Assembly: GCF_036700095.1 (NCBI RefSeq)
Contig: NZ_CP144918.1
Span: 1,675,001 to 1,739,000 of the forward strand
DNA length: 64,000 bases
Direction: 5' to 3'
Source of the DNA: Pelagerythrobacter marensis
GTDB taxonomy: Bacteria; Pseudomonadota; Alphaproteobacteria; Sphingomonadales; Sphingomonadaceae
Position numbers and translations under genes: made by a program. This document shows, piece by piece, positions 33,599 to 42,468 of the stretch. The notes beneath the pieces are model-generated. The model searched no databases and was not told where the DNA came from. It was given only the letters and a program-made list of their open reading frames with translations. Each line of letters begins with the position of its first letter. The first letter of the stretch is position 1.

Positions 33599-36274
33599 TC
33601 AGAACTTGGCCGACAGCGACAGCGCGAAACTCTGTCCGACCTCGTAGGTGTTGATTTCGATGCGGTTGGTTCCGTTCGACTGAAATTCGTAATGGTCGCG
33701 CCCGAAAATATTGCGCGCTTCCAGTTTGAGTTCGACCGGGACGCGGAACAGATCCAGCCCTTGCCGATAAACGAAGTCCACCCGCAGCCCCGGATCCTCG
33801 ACAATATCGGGAAGGGAGGCCGTGCCGCGTGCAGTCACCCGCTCGCTGGCGTAGGAAAAGAGCATGGTGAACTGCTGGAGACGATCGACATCCTCCAGCC
33901 CCAGCTGGACATTGACCAGATGATCGGACTGCCCGGTCAGGGGAACGCCATCGCGGAAATAGTTGGTCGCCGGCCGTTCGCCGCCAGGGAAGATCAGCGT
34001 CGTATCGTCCGGCCCAACCTCGATCTTCGAATCGGTGTAAGTGTAATTGGCGACGGTCACGATCCGCTTGGTCTCGAACCAGCCGCCCCAATCGAGCAGG
34101 TCATAGTTGTGCTGGAATTCCAGCTCCGCCCCGTGCAGCTTGGCACTGGGGGCGTTGGCGAAGCTCGCGATCTGGACGTTGTCGGAGAACGACGAATAGA
34201 CTTCTATCGGCTTGTCGATATCCTTGTAGAAGCCGGCGAGCGATACCCGGTTGCCCTGTCCGAAATAATATTCGAGACGCGCTTCGTAGTTCGTCAGTTC
34301 GCTGTCGACCAGGAACGGGTTTCCGTTGTACTGGCGGCCGGTTTCCGGGTCGTAGTAAGTCTGGAAGATCAACTCGCGGAACTGCGGCCGCGCGATCGTT
34401 TTCGACCCGCTGATGCGTGCCTGGAGAGAATCGGTGATCTCCCAAGTGATCGTCCCGGCGGGAAGGTAGTAATCGTTCTTGAGCAGTGTCGAACTGCCCG
34501 AATTGGTCGGGGTGGCGAAGACCTCGACGGGGTTCACGCTCTGCTTGGCATCTTCGTAGCGCACGCCGAGATCGATAGTCAGGCCTTCGATCGGATTGAT
34601 GCGCGACTGAAGATAGCCCGCGTGAATCTCCAGCGCTGCTGCGAAGGCAGGATCGGATTGCGTGGTTTCGATCAGGCCGATGTCGTAATATTCAATTATC
34701 GCATCGCCGAGCAACAGATCGGGACGCAGCGTGCCCACCGCATCCTCGAACCCGGAATCGGCATCGAACAGGAATTCGCGCCGTTCCGAATAGCGGTCGG
34801 TATCGGTGTAGGCATAGCCCGCAGTGAGGCGGAGCCAGTCGGTCAGGGCGTAGCCGATATCGACTCCGCCGTACCACAGCTCTTCCTTGAGATGCGAGAA
34901 GGTGACCGAGCCGCTGCCCCGCTGGCGGTCGAGCACATTGACGAAGATATCCCCCAGCGGGTCGTTCTCGTTATTGGTGCGGACATATGTGAAACTGTAT
35001 TCATAAGGCGCCTCGCGACGGGTCTGCGCGTATCCGCCGCGCAGGTCGATATCGAGCGCGCCGAATTCCAGCTCTGCAACCAACTGGCTGTCTATGAGCT
35101 GCCGCTCGTACCAGCTGGTATCCTGGACGAATTCGGTATCGTTATCGAGAAGGTCCTCGCCGAGCGCGTGGCGCGTCTGCTTCAGCGTGTCGCGGATATA
35201 GAGGTTGGTCCAGCGAAAGCGGTGATCGCCGACTTCAAGGCCGAACCCAAGCAGCCCGTTCACCAGAATCCGGTTGTCGGTAACGAACTTGCGGAAATCC
35301 GTTCCGAGATCGAGATCCGTGCTGATCGGACTTTGCGAGATGATCGAGCGGTTGCGCCACTTGTTGCTGATGCCGGCCGTCGCGATCACGCCGAACCGGC
35401 CGTCGCCGAAGGCGGGGAAGGACGTGCCTGCGGTCAGGCTGGCGGACCAGTTTACCGGCAGTTCCTCGACCTTCTGCGTTACCAGGAGGTTGGGATTGCC
35501 GAGTTGCTTCGCGATGGCCTGCTGGTCGACCTCGACATCGCTCATCCGCAGGCCGCTCGCGAAGAATTCGCGCAGGGCGGGCGGGGCGTTGCGGGTCCCG
35601 TCGTCGAATCCAAACCAGTCGAAATCGGAACCGTAGTAGTCGTTTCCAGTCGAGAACGTGGTCTGCTCGTCGCCGCTGATGCCGGCGCTGATCTCGAAGA
35701 AGCTTTCATCCGGGATGGCGCGGGTCGTCAGATTGATGACACCGCCGCCGAACTCGCCGGGAAAATTGGCCGAATAGGTCTTCTGCACGAGGCTGGACGC
35801 GATCACGTCGGTCGGGAAGATGTCGAGCGGGACCACGCGGCTCAACGGCTGCGGGCTGGGAAGCGGCAGGCCGTTCAGCAGCGCGAGCGAATAACGATCG
35901 CCCAGCCCGCGGACGTAGACGAATCCCTGACCCTGGACCGACAAACCGGTGACCCTGCCCAGAGCACCCGCGATGTCGCCTTCGCCGGTGCGCGCGATCT
36001 GCTCGCTTGTGAGCACCGAAACGACCTGGGTCGAACTGCGCGTCACGTCGCGCGTGCGGCGACCTGTGACGATGATCTCGCCCCCGCCGCCGGGAATGGA
36101 GATTTCCGCTTCCTCTTCGGGAGCGGCCACGCTCTCGTCGCCTTGTGGCTGCTGGGTGCTGCCTTCCGCATCCGTTCCGGATTCGCCGACCGTGCCTTGC
36201 GCCAGGGCGACGCCGGGAATGGTGAGTGCGGTGGTGAGCAGAAGCAGCCCCGCCAACTGCTTGCCAGTGGACAT
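33599..36274 (-). CDS. TonB-dependent outer-membrane receptor
   Basis: 891 residues from ATG 36274. Signal peptide (LLLLTTALTIPGVALAQ), TonB box EIIVTGRR near 80, plug with YVRGLGDRYSLALLNGLPLP and VQKTYSANFPGEFGGGVINLTTRA, then a large barrel ending in SFALSLSAKF. The plug style (RGLGDRY...GEFGGG) marks a subfamily common in Caulobacterales and Sphingomonadales. It is downstream of the secreted lipoprotein gene with a hairpin between them, so the two are likely an operon under the Pho-like sites at 38.1 kb. The ligand is unknown; a phosphorus-containing compound is a hypothesis. Confidence 0.93.
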   Translation of the reverse strand: MSTGKQLAGLLLLTTALTIPGVALAQGTVGESGTDAEGSTQQPQGDESVAAPEEEAEISIPGGGGEIIVTGRRTRDVTRSSTQVVSVLTSEQIARTGEGDIAGALGRVTGLSVQGQGFVYVRGLGDRYSLALLNGLPLPSPQPLSRVVPLDIFPTDVIASSLVQKTYSANFPGEFGGGVINLTTRAIPDESFFEISAGISGDEQTTFSTGNDYYGSDFDWFGFDDGTRNAPPALREFFASGLRMSDVEVDQQAIAKQLGNPNLLVTQKVEELPVNWSASLTAGTSFPAFGDGRFGVIATAGISNKWRNRSIISQSPISTDLDLGTDFRKFVTDNRILVNGLLGFGLEVGDHRFRWTNLYIRDTLKQTRHALGEDLLDNDTEFVQDTSWYERQLIDSQLVAELEFGALDIDLRGGYAQTRREAPYEYSFTYVRTNNENDPLGDIFVNVLDRQRGSGSVTFSHLKEELWYGGVDIGYALTDWLRLTAGYAYTDTDRYSERREFLFDADSGFEDAVGTLRPDLLLGDAIIEYYDIGLIETTQSDPAFAAALEIHAGYLQSRINPIEGLTIDLGVRYEDAKQSVNPVEVFATPTNSGSSTLLKNDYYLPAGTITWEITDSLQARISGSKTIARPQFRELIFQTYYDPETGRQYNGNPFLVDSELTNYEARLEYYFGQGNRVSLAGFYKDIDKPIEVYSSFSDNVQIASFANAPSAKLHGAELEFQHNYDLLDWGGWFETKRIVTVANYTYTDSKIEVGPDDTTLIFPGGERPATNYFRDGVPLTGQSDHLVNVQLGLEDVDRLQQFTMLFSYASERVTARGTASLPDIVEDPGLRVDFVYRQGLDLFRVPVELKLEARNIFGRDHYEFQSNGTNRIEINTYEVGQSFALSLSAKF

Positions 36275-36313
36275 CGTGGGTGACCCCCTTCGTCTAGACG
36301 TCTGAAAACCGTT

Positions 36314-36364
36314 AGGTCCAAAAAGTGCGGGGAGGCGGCCCGCCGGCAAGCGGGGCGCCTCCCC
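36314..36364 (-). terminator. Intergenic hairpin (terminator or attenuator)
   Basis: Read on the minus strand, GGGGAGGCG / CGCCTCCCC arms (36356-36364 and 36329-36337) are followed by GCACTTTTT. It lies between the lipoprotein gene and the TonB receptor gene and could lower receptor expression relative to the lipoprotein. Confidence 0.7.
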
Positions 36365-36378
36365 GGATCATCGTCCGA

Positions 36379-37938
36379 TCAATAGACCGGCAGCGAGGTG
36401 CAATCGCTGACCGCGTTGTCGAAAGTCACCGCCGCCGAATTGCAGGTCCAGCCGGCGTACCAGGTGTCGGCATCGTCGCGCACCGCACCGATGTAGTCCG
36501 CATTGTCGAAAAAGCTCGACAGGACGGTCGGATCGAAGGCGGTCACGCCGCTCTCGTTGGTGCCGTTGATGAAAGTCATCGACAGCGTCGAGGTGAAGTT
36601 CGAGTTGTTGTTCGAACCCCCATCGAAGAGCGCCTGGGTTTCGGCTGCGGTCACGTCGCCGCCATCCCGGAACGGAGTGTCACAGTCCATGACGAACGAT
36701 TCGAACCGGACCGGGCCGACATCGTCGAGCCCGGCGTCCGCAGCGCGGACCGTTTCCTCATCGTCGATGCGCAGGCAGGGCGTGCCTTGCGATGCGTCGA
36801 CCAGCACGCTGTTCGCGATCGTGTAGTCGGCTCCGCCGCGAATGCGGATCGCCTGATCGTTGGTGCGACGTTGGATGAAGGTCGCGTTGACGACCTGCGT
36901 GTTCTGGCGCGGGGTCGACTCGATGAACACATTGCTCGAATCGGCTTCGATTATGCCGTCGCCGACTTCGTTGCGCTGCACGGCGATCACGTATTGCAGG
37001 TTCGCTTTCACACCCGTGTCGGTGTCAAGCGAATCGTCTTCCGCCCCGACCACGATCAGGTTTTTCATGTTGACGAAGCCGCCGAAGAATTCGACGCCAT
37101 CGTCCGAGCTGTTGTAGCTCATGATGTGGCTCAGCTCGGTGCCCGTGCCGGTGCCGCCGGTTGTCAGCGACTGGAGTTCGTTGTCGCCGGACAGGACGAA
37201 GCCCGAATAGCGGATCTGGACGTAGCGCATCGTGCCCGAACTGTCGTTCGCAGTAGCGCCACCGAAGAATGCGGGTTGAGCCGCACCTTCCACCTGGCGT
37301 TCGCAGTCGACTGTGCCGGGCGCCGCGCCGTCTGCGACGCAATCGGTCACTGGCGCACGGCCGGCGAGGACAACGCCGCCCCATTGGCCGGACGAGTTGT
37401 CGTTGTTGAGACCCAGCACATTGTCGCGGCTGGTAAAGATGATCGGCATCTCCTCAGTGCCGACGGCGTTGATCTTGTTGCCGCGGTTGACCATCAGGAA
37501 CGATGAGCCGCTGGCGTAAAACATTGCGCCGGGTTCGATGGTCAGGGTCACGTCTGTATCGGCGTCAGAAGCGACCGGGCCGCCATCGGTGCCGACGTCC
37601 ACGCGACCGTTCATAAAGTACAGCAACCCTTCGACATAAGGGAGCGTCGAGGAGGAATTGAAGCGGTTTGGCAACTGGCAAATGCGATACTCGCCGGTCG
37701 GACCGCTGATCGTGCCGCCATCGGTAAGGCCCTGGGGGTCTGCGATCGTCGGACAGCCGGCCGCGGGCGAAACGGTCGCGGGCGGCGGCGGGGGAGGAGG
37801 CGGAGGCGGCGGAGGCGTTGCGGGCGGATTGATAATCACGTTGCCGCCAGTGCCCGGCGAAGAAATCTCGTCGGCACCGCAGCCGGCCAGAATGGCCAGG
37901 CCGCAGCCGAGAACGATGGAGCGTTGAATGGTTTTCAC
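36379..37938 (-). CDS. Secreted beta-helix-like lipoprotein paired with the TonB receptor
   Basis: 519 residues from GTG 37938. Signal peptide with lipobox LAGC, then a polyproline tract of 12 prolines (near residue 48) and a ~430-residue body with repeated short beta segments (NGRVDVGTDGG, GNKINAVGTEEMPIIFTSR, ATFIQRRTNDQAIRIRGGADYTI) typical of right-handed parallel beta-helices. Cysteine pairs occur near the end. Caulobacter secretes a lipoprotein (ElpS) under phosphate starvation; whether this is a homologue cannot be decided by eye. Two Pho-like boxes lie upstream. Confidence 0.82.
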   Translation of the reverse strand: MKTIQRSIVLGCGLAILAGCGADEISSPGTGGNVIINPPATPPPPPPPPPPPPATVSPAAGCPTIADPQGLTDGGTISGPTGEYRICQLPNRFNSSSTLPYVEGLLYFMNGRVDVGTDGGPVASDADTDVTLTIEPGAMFYASGSSFLMVNRGNKINAVGTEEMPIIFTSRDNVLGLNNDNSSGQWGGVVLAGRAPVTDCVADGAAPGTVDCERQVEGAAQPAFFGGATANDSSGTMRYVQIRYSGFVLSGDNELQSLTTGGTGTGTELSHIMSYNSSDDGVEFFGGFVNMKNLIVVGAEDDSLDTDTGVKANLQYVIAVQRNEVGDGIIEADSSNVFIESTPRQNTQVVNATFIQRRTNDQAIRIRGGADYTIANSVLVDASQGTPCLRIDDEETVRAADAGLDDVGPVRFESFVMDCDTPFRDGGDVTAAETQALFDGGSNNNSNFTSTLSMTFINGTNESGVTAFDPTVLSSFFDNADYIGAVRDDADTWYAGWTCNSAAVTFDNAVSDCTSLPVY

Positions 37939-38063
37939 AGCGAGCGGTCCCCTCAAAAAACCGAGAATCGATTGGTCGCGAATTCGAGATCGCGATCCGC
38001 GGACTAGGACCGTGGCGTGACACTTTCTTTGCAAGACCGGAGTTTAAATTCACGGCTGCAATC

Positions 38064-38080
38064 ATGACTATAATATGACA
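38064..38080 (-). promoter_or_regulatory. Pho-box-like site 1 in the lipoprotein/TPR intergenic region
   Basis: On the minus strand TTGTCAT-ATTA-TAGTCAT: two GTCAT half-sites 11 bp apart, with a third TGTCAT 9 bp further out (38084-38089). Directed towards the lipoprotein gene. Confidence 0.5.
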
Positions 38081-38113
38081 AATATGACATGCAGAGCGAG
38101 GCCGCTCGGAATA

Positions 38114-38130
38114 GTTACAAATTAATGACA
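38114..38130 (-). promoter_or_regulatory. Pho-box-like site 2 in the lipoprotein/TPR intergenic region
   Basis: On the minus strand CTGTCAT-TAAT-TTGTAAC, half-sites 11 bp apart, plus a third TGTCAT 8 bp away (38133-38138). It could serve either divergent gene. Confidence 0.45.
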
Positions 38131-38206
38131 GTATGACATTTTAGTTGCAGCGAGCCTTGATCGGGCTCATTCTTTCATCCGTTAGTCGACGAAATGGAGA
38201 GAGATT

Positions 38207-38575
38207 ATGGCTATTGGTTCTATGATCGTGGGTCTGGTCCTGACGACGCAGGCCGGTGCCTCGGCCGACGTGGCTTACGACGAACTCGTCGCAAATCGTA
38301 ATCAGGCAGCGATCGCGGTTCTCGAAGAGGCGGCCGATGCCGGCGCCGACGATCCTGCGCTGTTGATTAACCTCGGCATTGCCTATGCGCGGGCGGGGCG
38401 CGAGCAGGAAGCGCGCGAGCTGTTCCGATCGGCCGCCCGAAGCGAAACGGCATTGCGCCTCGAAGTTGCCGGGGGCGACTGGGTCGATTCCCGCGATCTC
38501 GCCCGGCGTGCCTTGCGTATGCTCGATCGCGGCGAGTTCGCGCCTTCGAGTTCGAGCCGGGTGACCATGCGCTGA
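38207..38575 (+). CDS. Small secreted TPR-like protein
   Basis: 122 residues. A short hydrophobic leader (MIVGLVLTTQAGASA) is followed by two helical TPR-like repeats (AIAVLEEAADAGADDPALLINLGIAYARAGREQEARELFRSA split around residues 35-75). GGAGAGAG precedes ATG 38207. It is divergent from the lipoprotein gene across 268 bp that hold the Pho-like sites. Its partner and role are unknown. Confidence 0.75.
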   Translation: MAIGSMIVGLVLTTQAGASADVAYDELVANRNQAAIAVLEEAADAGADDPALLINLGIAYARAGREQEARELFRSAARSETALRLEVAGGDWVDSRDLARRALRMLDRGEFAPSSSSRVTMR

Positions 38576-38715
38576 TCGATGAAGCGAGGCCTCTCGCTTC
38601 GCGCCGCAGGAACAACAAACGAAACCGTGGCTCGTCCGCCCTTTTTCGGGTAAGGCTGCGCACGTCAGCTGTACGCTTGCGTAGATGACGCAATTGCCCG
38701 ATTCTATCCAACTTG

Positions 38716-38734
38716 CTGTCACCAACCTGTCATG
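38716..38734 (+). promoter_or_regulatory. Pho-box-like site upstream of the type IV secretion operon
   Basis: CTGTCACCAACCTGTCATG: GTCAC at 38718 and GTCAT at 38729, 11 bp apart, close to the PhoB consensus CTGTCATAAAACTGTCAT. It ends 33 bp before the lytic transglycosylase start and shares TGTCACCAACCYGTCA with the site at 32791. Confidence 0.7.
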
Positions 38735-38767
38735 TACGGTGCGCAAGGGAGGTGGACGGAGGGTTCG

Positions 38768-39409
38768 ATGATTCTCAAGCGGTCGCCACTGCTCGCCATT
38801 GCGGCATGTCTGGCGGGAATGACGAGCCCGGCCCGGGCGGACGTCATGGAAATCGATGCACAGGGTGCGCGCTGGATTGCCGGCGCGCTGAGTGCTGTCG
38901 ATTCCGGCGATGCGAGCCGCGTGTCGGATGCCGAGGGCGTCGCGCCGGTCGAACTGGCGGCCGATTATCCGCTGCCCGCGCAGGCGGTTGCCGATCCGGC
39001 GCTCCATTCCGCCGCGATCCCGCAGGCTTATGCGCGCAAGGTTCACGAACTGGCCCGCCGCTTCGATCTCAGCCCTGCGCTGATCGAAGCACTCGTATGG
39101 CAAGAGAGCCGGTGGCGCCCCGATGCGGTGTCTCCCGTGGGAGCGCGCGGTCTGGCGCAGCTCATGCCGGGAACCGCGCGCGAGCTGGGTGTCGACCCGG
39201 CCGATCCCTTTGCCAACCTCGAAGGCGGTGCGCGCTATCTGCGCGCGCAGATCGACCGTTTCGGCGGCGATCTGGAGAAGGCCCTGGCCGCCTATAACGC
39301 CGGCCCGGGCCGGGTCGAGCGCGCCCGCGGTATTCCCGCTATCCGCGAAACCAGACAATACGTGGCGGCGATCATGGGCCGCCTTTCCAACCATTCCCGC
39401 GAGGATTGA
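38768..39409 (+). CDS. virB1: Lytic transglycosylase, VirB1-like
   Basis: 213 residues from ATG 38768. Signal peptide (LLAIAACLAGMTSPARA), then a soluble lytic transglycosylase domain. The catalytic Glu113 is in ALVWQESRWRP, with GARGLAQLMPGTARELGV and LAAYNAGPGRV completing the family motifs. It would open peptidoglycan for assembly of the secretion channel. It is the first gene of the virB-like operon, six bases before the pilin gene. Confidence 0.9.
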   Translation: MILKRSPLLAIAACLAGMTSPARADVMEIDAQGARWIAGALSAVDSGDASRVSDAEGVAPVELAADYPLPAQAVADPALHSAAIPQAYARKVHELARRFDLSPALIEALVWQESRWRPDAVSPVGARGLAQLMPGTARELGVDPADPFANLEGGARYLRAQIDRFGGDLEKALAAYNAGPGRVERARGIPAIRETRQYVAAIMGRLSNHSRED

Positions 39410-39415
39410 TACCCG

Positions 39416-39718
39416 ATGCGATCGCTTACCCGTCTTGTTGCCCTGACATTGTTTTTCAGCCCCGCCGCCGCGCTGGCGCAACAGGTGGCCGATCCGCAGG
39501 GGTCCGGCCCGATCGTGGCGGCGCTCGGCTGGCTACAGGGCACGTTGCTGGGCAACGTTGCCACCGCCGTTGCCGTCATGGCGGTCGCGGCGGTCGGGTT
39601 CCTGATGCTGACGGGCCGGATGAACTGGCGGTTCGGGGCCACCGTGATCATCGGATGCTTCATCCTGTTCGGCGCGGCATCGATCGTTGCCGGCATTCAG
39701 CAGGCCGCCGGGGGCTGA
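39416..39718 (+). CDS. virB2: VirB2-like major pilin
   Basis: 100 residues. Signal peptide ending AAALAQQ, then two hydrophobic helices (about 46-65 and 73-95) around a short basic turn (TGRMNWRFG), which is the TrbC/VirB2 pilin pattern. It follows the transglycosylase by 6 bp. The size and helix spacing match conjugative pilins. Confidence 0.88.
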   Translation: MRSLTRLVALTLFFSPAAALAQQVADPQGSGPIVAALGWLQGTLLGNVATAVAVMAVAAVGFLMLTGRMNWRFGATVIIGCFILFGAASIVAGIQQAAGG

Positions 39719-39719
39719 C

Positions 39720-40004
39720 GTGGACCAGCTCGTCCGCCATCCCGTCCATCGCGCGCTCACCCGGCCGCAGATGTTCGCCGGGGTGACGTACAACTATTTC
39801 ATCATCAACGCGGCGGTGACGACCGAGCTGTTCCTGATCACGGGCAGCTTCCTCGCCTTGCCCGCCGCGCTGGTGATTCACGGCGTGGGCTATTTCGCCT
39901 GCCTGCGCGAGCCGCGCGTGTTCGACCTGTGGATCACGAAAGTCAGCAAGTGTCCGCGCGTGAAGAATTTCAAACGCTGGGGCTGCAACAGCTACGCGGC
40001 GTGA
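39720..40004 (+). CDS. virB3: VirB3-like inner-membrane protein
   Basis: 94 residues from GTG 39720. VHRALTRPQMFAGVTYNYFIINA at the N-terminus and two closely spaced membrane spans are typical of VirB3/TrbD, which associates with the VirB4 ATPase. It begins one base after the VirB2 stop. Confidence 0.88.
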   Translation: MDQLVRHPVHRALTRPQMFAGVTYNYFIINAAVTTELFLITGSFLALPAALVIHGVGYFACLREPRVFDLWITKVSKCPRVKNFKRWGCNSYAA

Positions 40005-40029
40005 GGGCCTGAAAGGGGTCGATGCGATT

Positions 40030-42468
40030 ATGAGCAAGTGGATCGGAGCCGCCGCCTGGAGCGCGAAGGAAGCGCGCGCCGGCGACCGCCTGCCCTATGC
40101 GCGCCTGATCGACGAGAGCACCGCGCTGCTGCGCGACGGTTCGGTCATGACCGCGCTCCAGGTCCCCGGCCTGCTGTTCGAAACCGAGGACAGCGACGCG
40201 CTGAATGCCCATGCCGCGACGCGCGAGGTGGTTCTGCGCTCGACGCTCGATGCGCGTTTCGTCATGTATCATCACGTGGTCCGCCGGCGGGTCGAGGTCG
40301 AGCTGGAGGCCGAGTTCGACGATCCGCTCAGCCGGCATATCGACGCGCGGTGGAAGGAGCGGCTCGGGTCCGGGGCGCTGTTCGTCAACGACCAGTTCGT
40401 TACCCTCATCCGGCGGCCGGCGCGGGGCAAGGCAGGCCTCGCCGAACGTGCGGCGAAGATGTGGAGCCGCAAGGGGCGCAAGGAAATCGAAGCCGATCCG
40501 AAAGACGTGCGCGCGCTGAAAGCCGCAGTCACCGGGCTCGTCGCTGCGCTCCAGGCTTACGGAGCGGCCGTTCTGGGCGATTACGAGGGGGCCGGGGGGA
40601 AAACGAACAACGAACTGCTCGAGCTTCTCAGCGCGCTCTACAACGGCGAGATGCGGCCGGTGCGCCGACCGCATGAAGACGCCGATATCGGGCATATGCT
40701 TCCCTATCGCCGCGCCAGTTTCGGCCTCGATGCGATGGAACTGCGCGGGTCGAGTGCTCCCGATTTCGCCGCGATGCTGAGCCTCAAGGAATATCCCGAC
40801 GCGACCTCGCCCGGGCTCCTCGATTCGCTGTTGCGCCTGCCGTGCGAGATGATCGTGTCGGAAAGCTATGCGCCGGCCGAGCGGCAGACCGCGCGCGAGC
40901 GAATGGATCTCGCGCTGCGTCGCCTGCGGTCGGCAGACGAAGAGGCTGCGGCCGAGCGGGCCGACATGCTTGCGGCGCGCGATGCCCTGGGCAATGGCGC
41001 GGTCGGCTTCGGCGACCATCACCTGACCGTGCTGGTGCGCGAGCGCGACCTTGCCCGGCTGGACGAGGCGACGGCGTCGTGCGCCGCGGCGCTGGCCGAT
41101 ACCGGCGCGATCGCGGTGCGCGAAGATACCAATCTCGAGCCGGCATTCTGGGCCCAGTTCCCGGGGAACGAGCAGTATATCGTGCGCCGGGCGATGATAT
41201 CTTCGGCCAATATGGCCAGTTTCGGGTCGCTCCACGGCATGGCCCTGGGCCAGGCGCAGGGCAATCACTGGGGCGAGGCGGTGACCCTGCTCCAGACCAC
41301 CAGCTCGACGCCGTTCTTCTTCAATTTCCACAACGGCGACCTCGGGAACTTCTCGGTCATCGGGCCTTCGGGGTCGGGCAAGACCGTGGTGATGAACTTT
41401 CTCGCCGCGCAGGCGCAGAAGTTCAAACCGCGCACGATTCTGTTCGACAAGGACCGGGGCGGCGAACTGTTCATCCGCGGGATCGGCGGCCGTTACGACC
41501 GGATCAATGCCGGCGAACCGACCGGGTTCAATCCGCTCGCATTGCCCGATACACCGGTGAACCGGGCCTTTCTGCGCGACTGGCTCGGCGTGTTGCTCAA
41601 GGCCGAAGGGCCGGAAGAGCTGGCGACGATCAGCCAGGCGGTCGATGCCGCATACGGCAACGATCCTTCGCTGCGCCGCCTGCGCCACTTCAGGGAACTG
41701 CTGTCGGGGGCACGGCGGCCGGAGGCCGGCGACCTGGCGGACCGGCTCTCGGCATGGATCGGCGAGGGGGAGCACGGCTGGCTGTTCGACAATGCGGAGG
41801 ACCTGCTGGACCTGAGCAACCGCGTGCTCGGCTTCGACATGACTGCGCTGCTCGAAAATCCCAAGCTGCGCACGCCGGTCATGATGTACCTGTTCCACCG
41901 GATCGAGGAGCGGCTGGACGGCAAGCCGACGATGATCCTGATCGACGAGGGGTGGAAAGCGCTCGACGATCCGGTGTTCGCGGCCCGTATCCGCGACTGG
42001 CTGAAAACGCTGAGGAAGCGCAATGCGCTGGTCGGTTTCGCGACCCAGAGCGCGCGCGACGCGCTGGAGAGCCGCATTTCCACCGCATTGGTGGAGCAGA
42101 CGGCGACCATGGTGTTCATGCCCAATTCGCGCGCCCGGGCAGAAGATTACTGCGACGGTTTCGGGCTGACGTCCCACGAACTGGCCCTGATCCGCAGCCT
42201 GCCGGCGCACAGCCGGTGCTTCCTCGTCCGCCAGCCCGATGCGAGCGTGGTCGTGCGGCTCGATCTCTCCGGCGCGCCGGAGGTGCTGACGATCCTTTCG
42301 GGACGCGAAAGCTCGGTGCGGCGGCTGGATATCCTGCGGGCCGCGGTCGGCGACGATCCCGCGGAATGGTATCCGGCGCTCACCGGGCATGGCTGGCCCG
42401 GCGGAAACGGGGTGGCGGACGACGAGATGGCGCAAGGGGACATGCCCTTCCGCCTCGCCGCGGAATGA
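40030..42468 (+). CDS. virB4: VirB4-like secretion ATPase
   Basis: 812 residues. N-terminal VirB4/CagE domain, then a RecA-like ATPase with Walker A GPSGSGKT at 445-452, Walker B MILIDEG at 635-641 and the later motif LVGFATQSARDAL. It powers pilus and channel assembly at the inner membrane. The length matches the family. It overlaps the virB6 start (ATGA). Confidence 0.95.
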   Translation: MSKWIGAAAWSAKEARAGDRLPYARLIDESTALLRDGSVMTALQVPGLLFETEDSDALNAHAATREVVLRSTLDARFVMYHHVVRRRVEVELEAEFDDPLSRHIDARWKERLGSGALFVNDQFVTLIRRPARGKAGLAERAAKMWSRKGRKEIEADPKDVRALKAAVTGLVAALQAYGAAVLGDYEGAGGKTNNELLELLSALYNGEMRPVRRPHEDADIGHMLPYRRASFGLDAMELRGSSAPDFAAMLSLKEYPDATSPGLLDSLLRLPCEMIVSESYAPAERQTARERMDLALRRLRSADEEAAAERADMLAARDALGNGAVGFGDHHLTVLVRERDLARLDEATASCAAALADTGAIAVREDTNLEPAFWAQFPGNEQYIVRRAMISSANMASFGSLHGMALGQAQGNHWGEAVTLLQTTSSTPFFFNFHNGDLGNFSVIGPSGSGKTVVMNFLAAQAQKFKPRTILFDKDRGGELFIRGIGGRYDRINAGEPTGFNPLALPDTPVNRAFLRDWLGVLLKAEGPEELATISQAVDAAYGNDPSLRRLRHFRELLSGARRPEAGDLADRLSAWIGEGEHGWLFDNAEDLLDLSNRVLGFDMTALLENPKLRTPVMMYLFHRIEERLDGKPTMILIDEGWKALDDPVFAARIRDWLKTLRKRNALVGFATQSARDALESRISTALVEQTATMVFMPNSRARAEDYCDGFGLTSHELALIRSLPAHSRCFLVRQPDASVVVRLDLSGAPEVLTILSGRESSVRRLDILRAAVGDDPAEWYPALTGHGWPGGNGVADDEMAQGDMPFRLAAE

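Noticed and set aside
33692-36283. 863-codon open frame opposite the TonB receptor
   Set aside because: Shadow of the receptor, which has complete plug and barrel signatures on the other strand.
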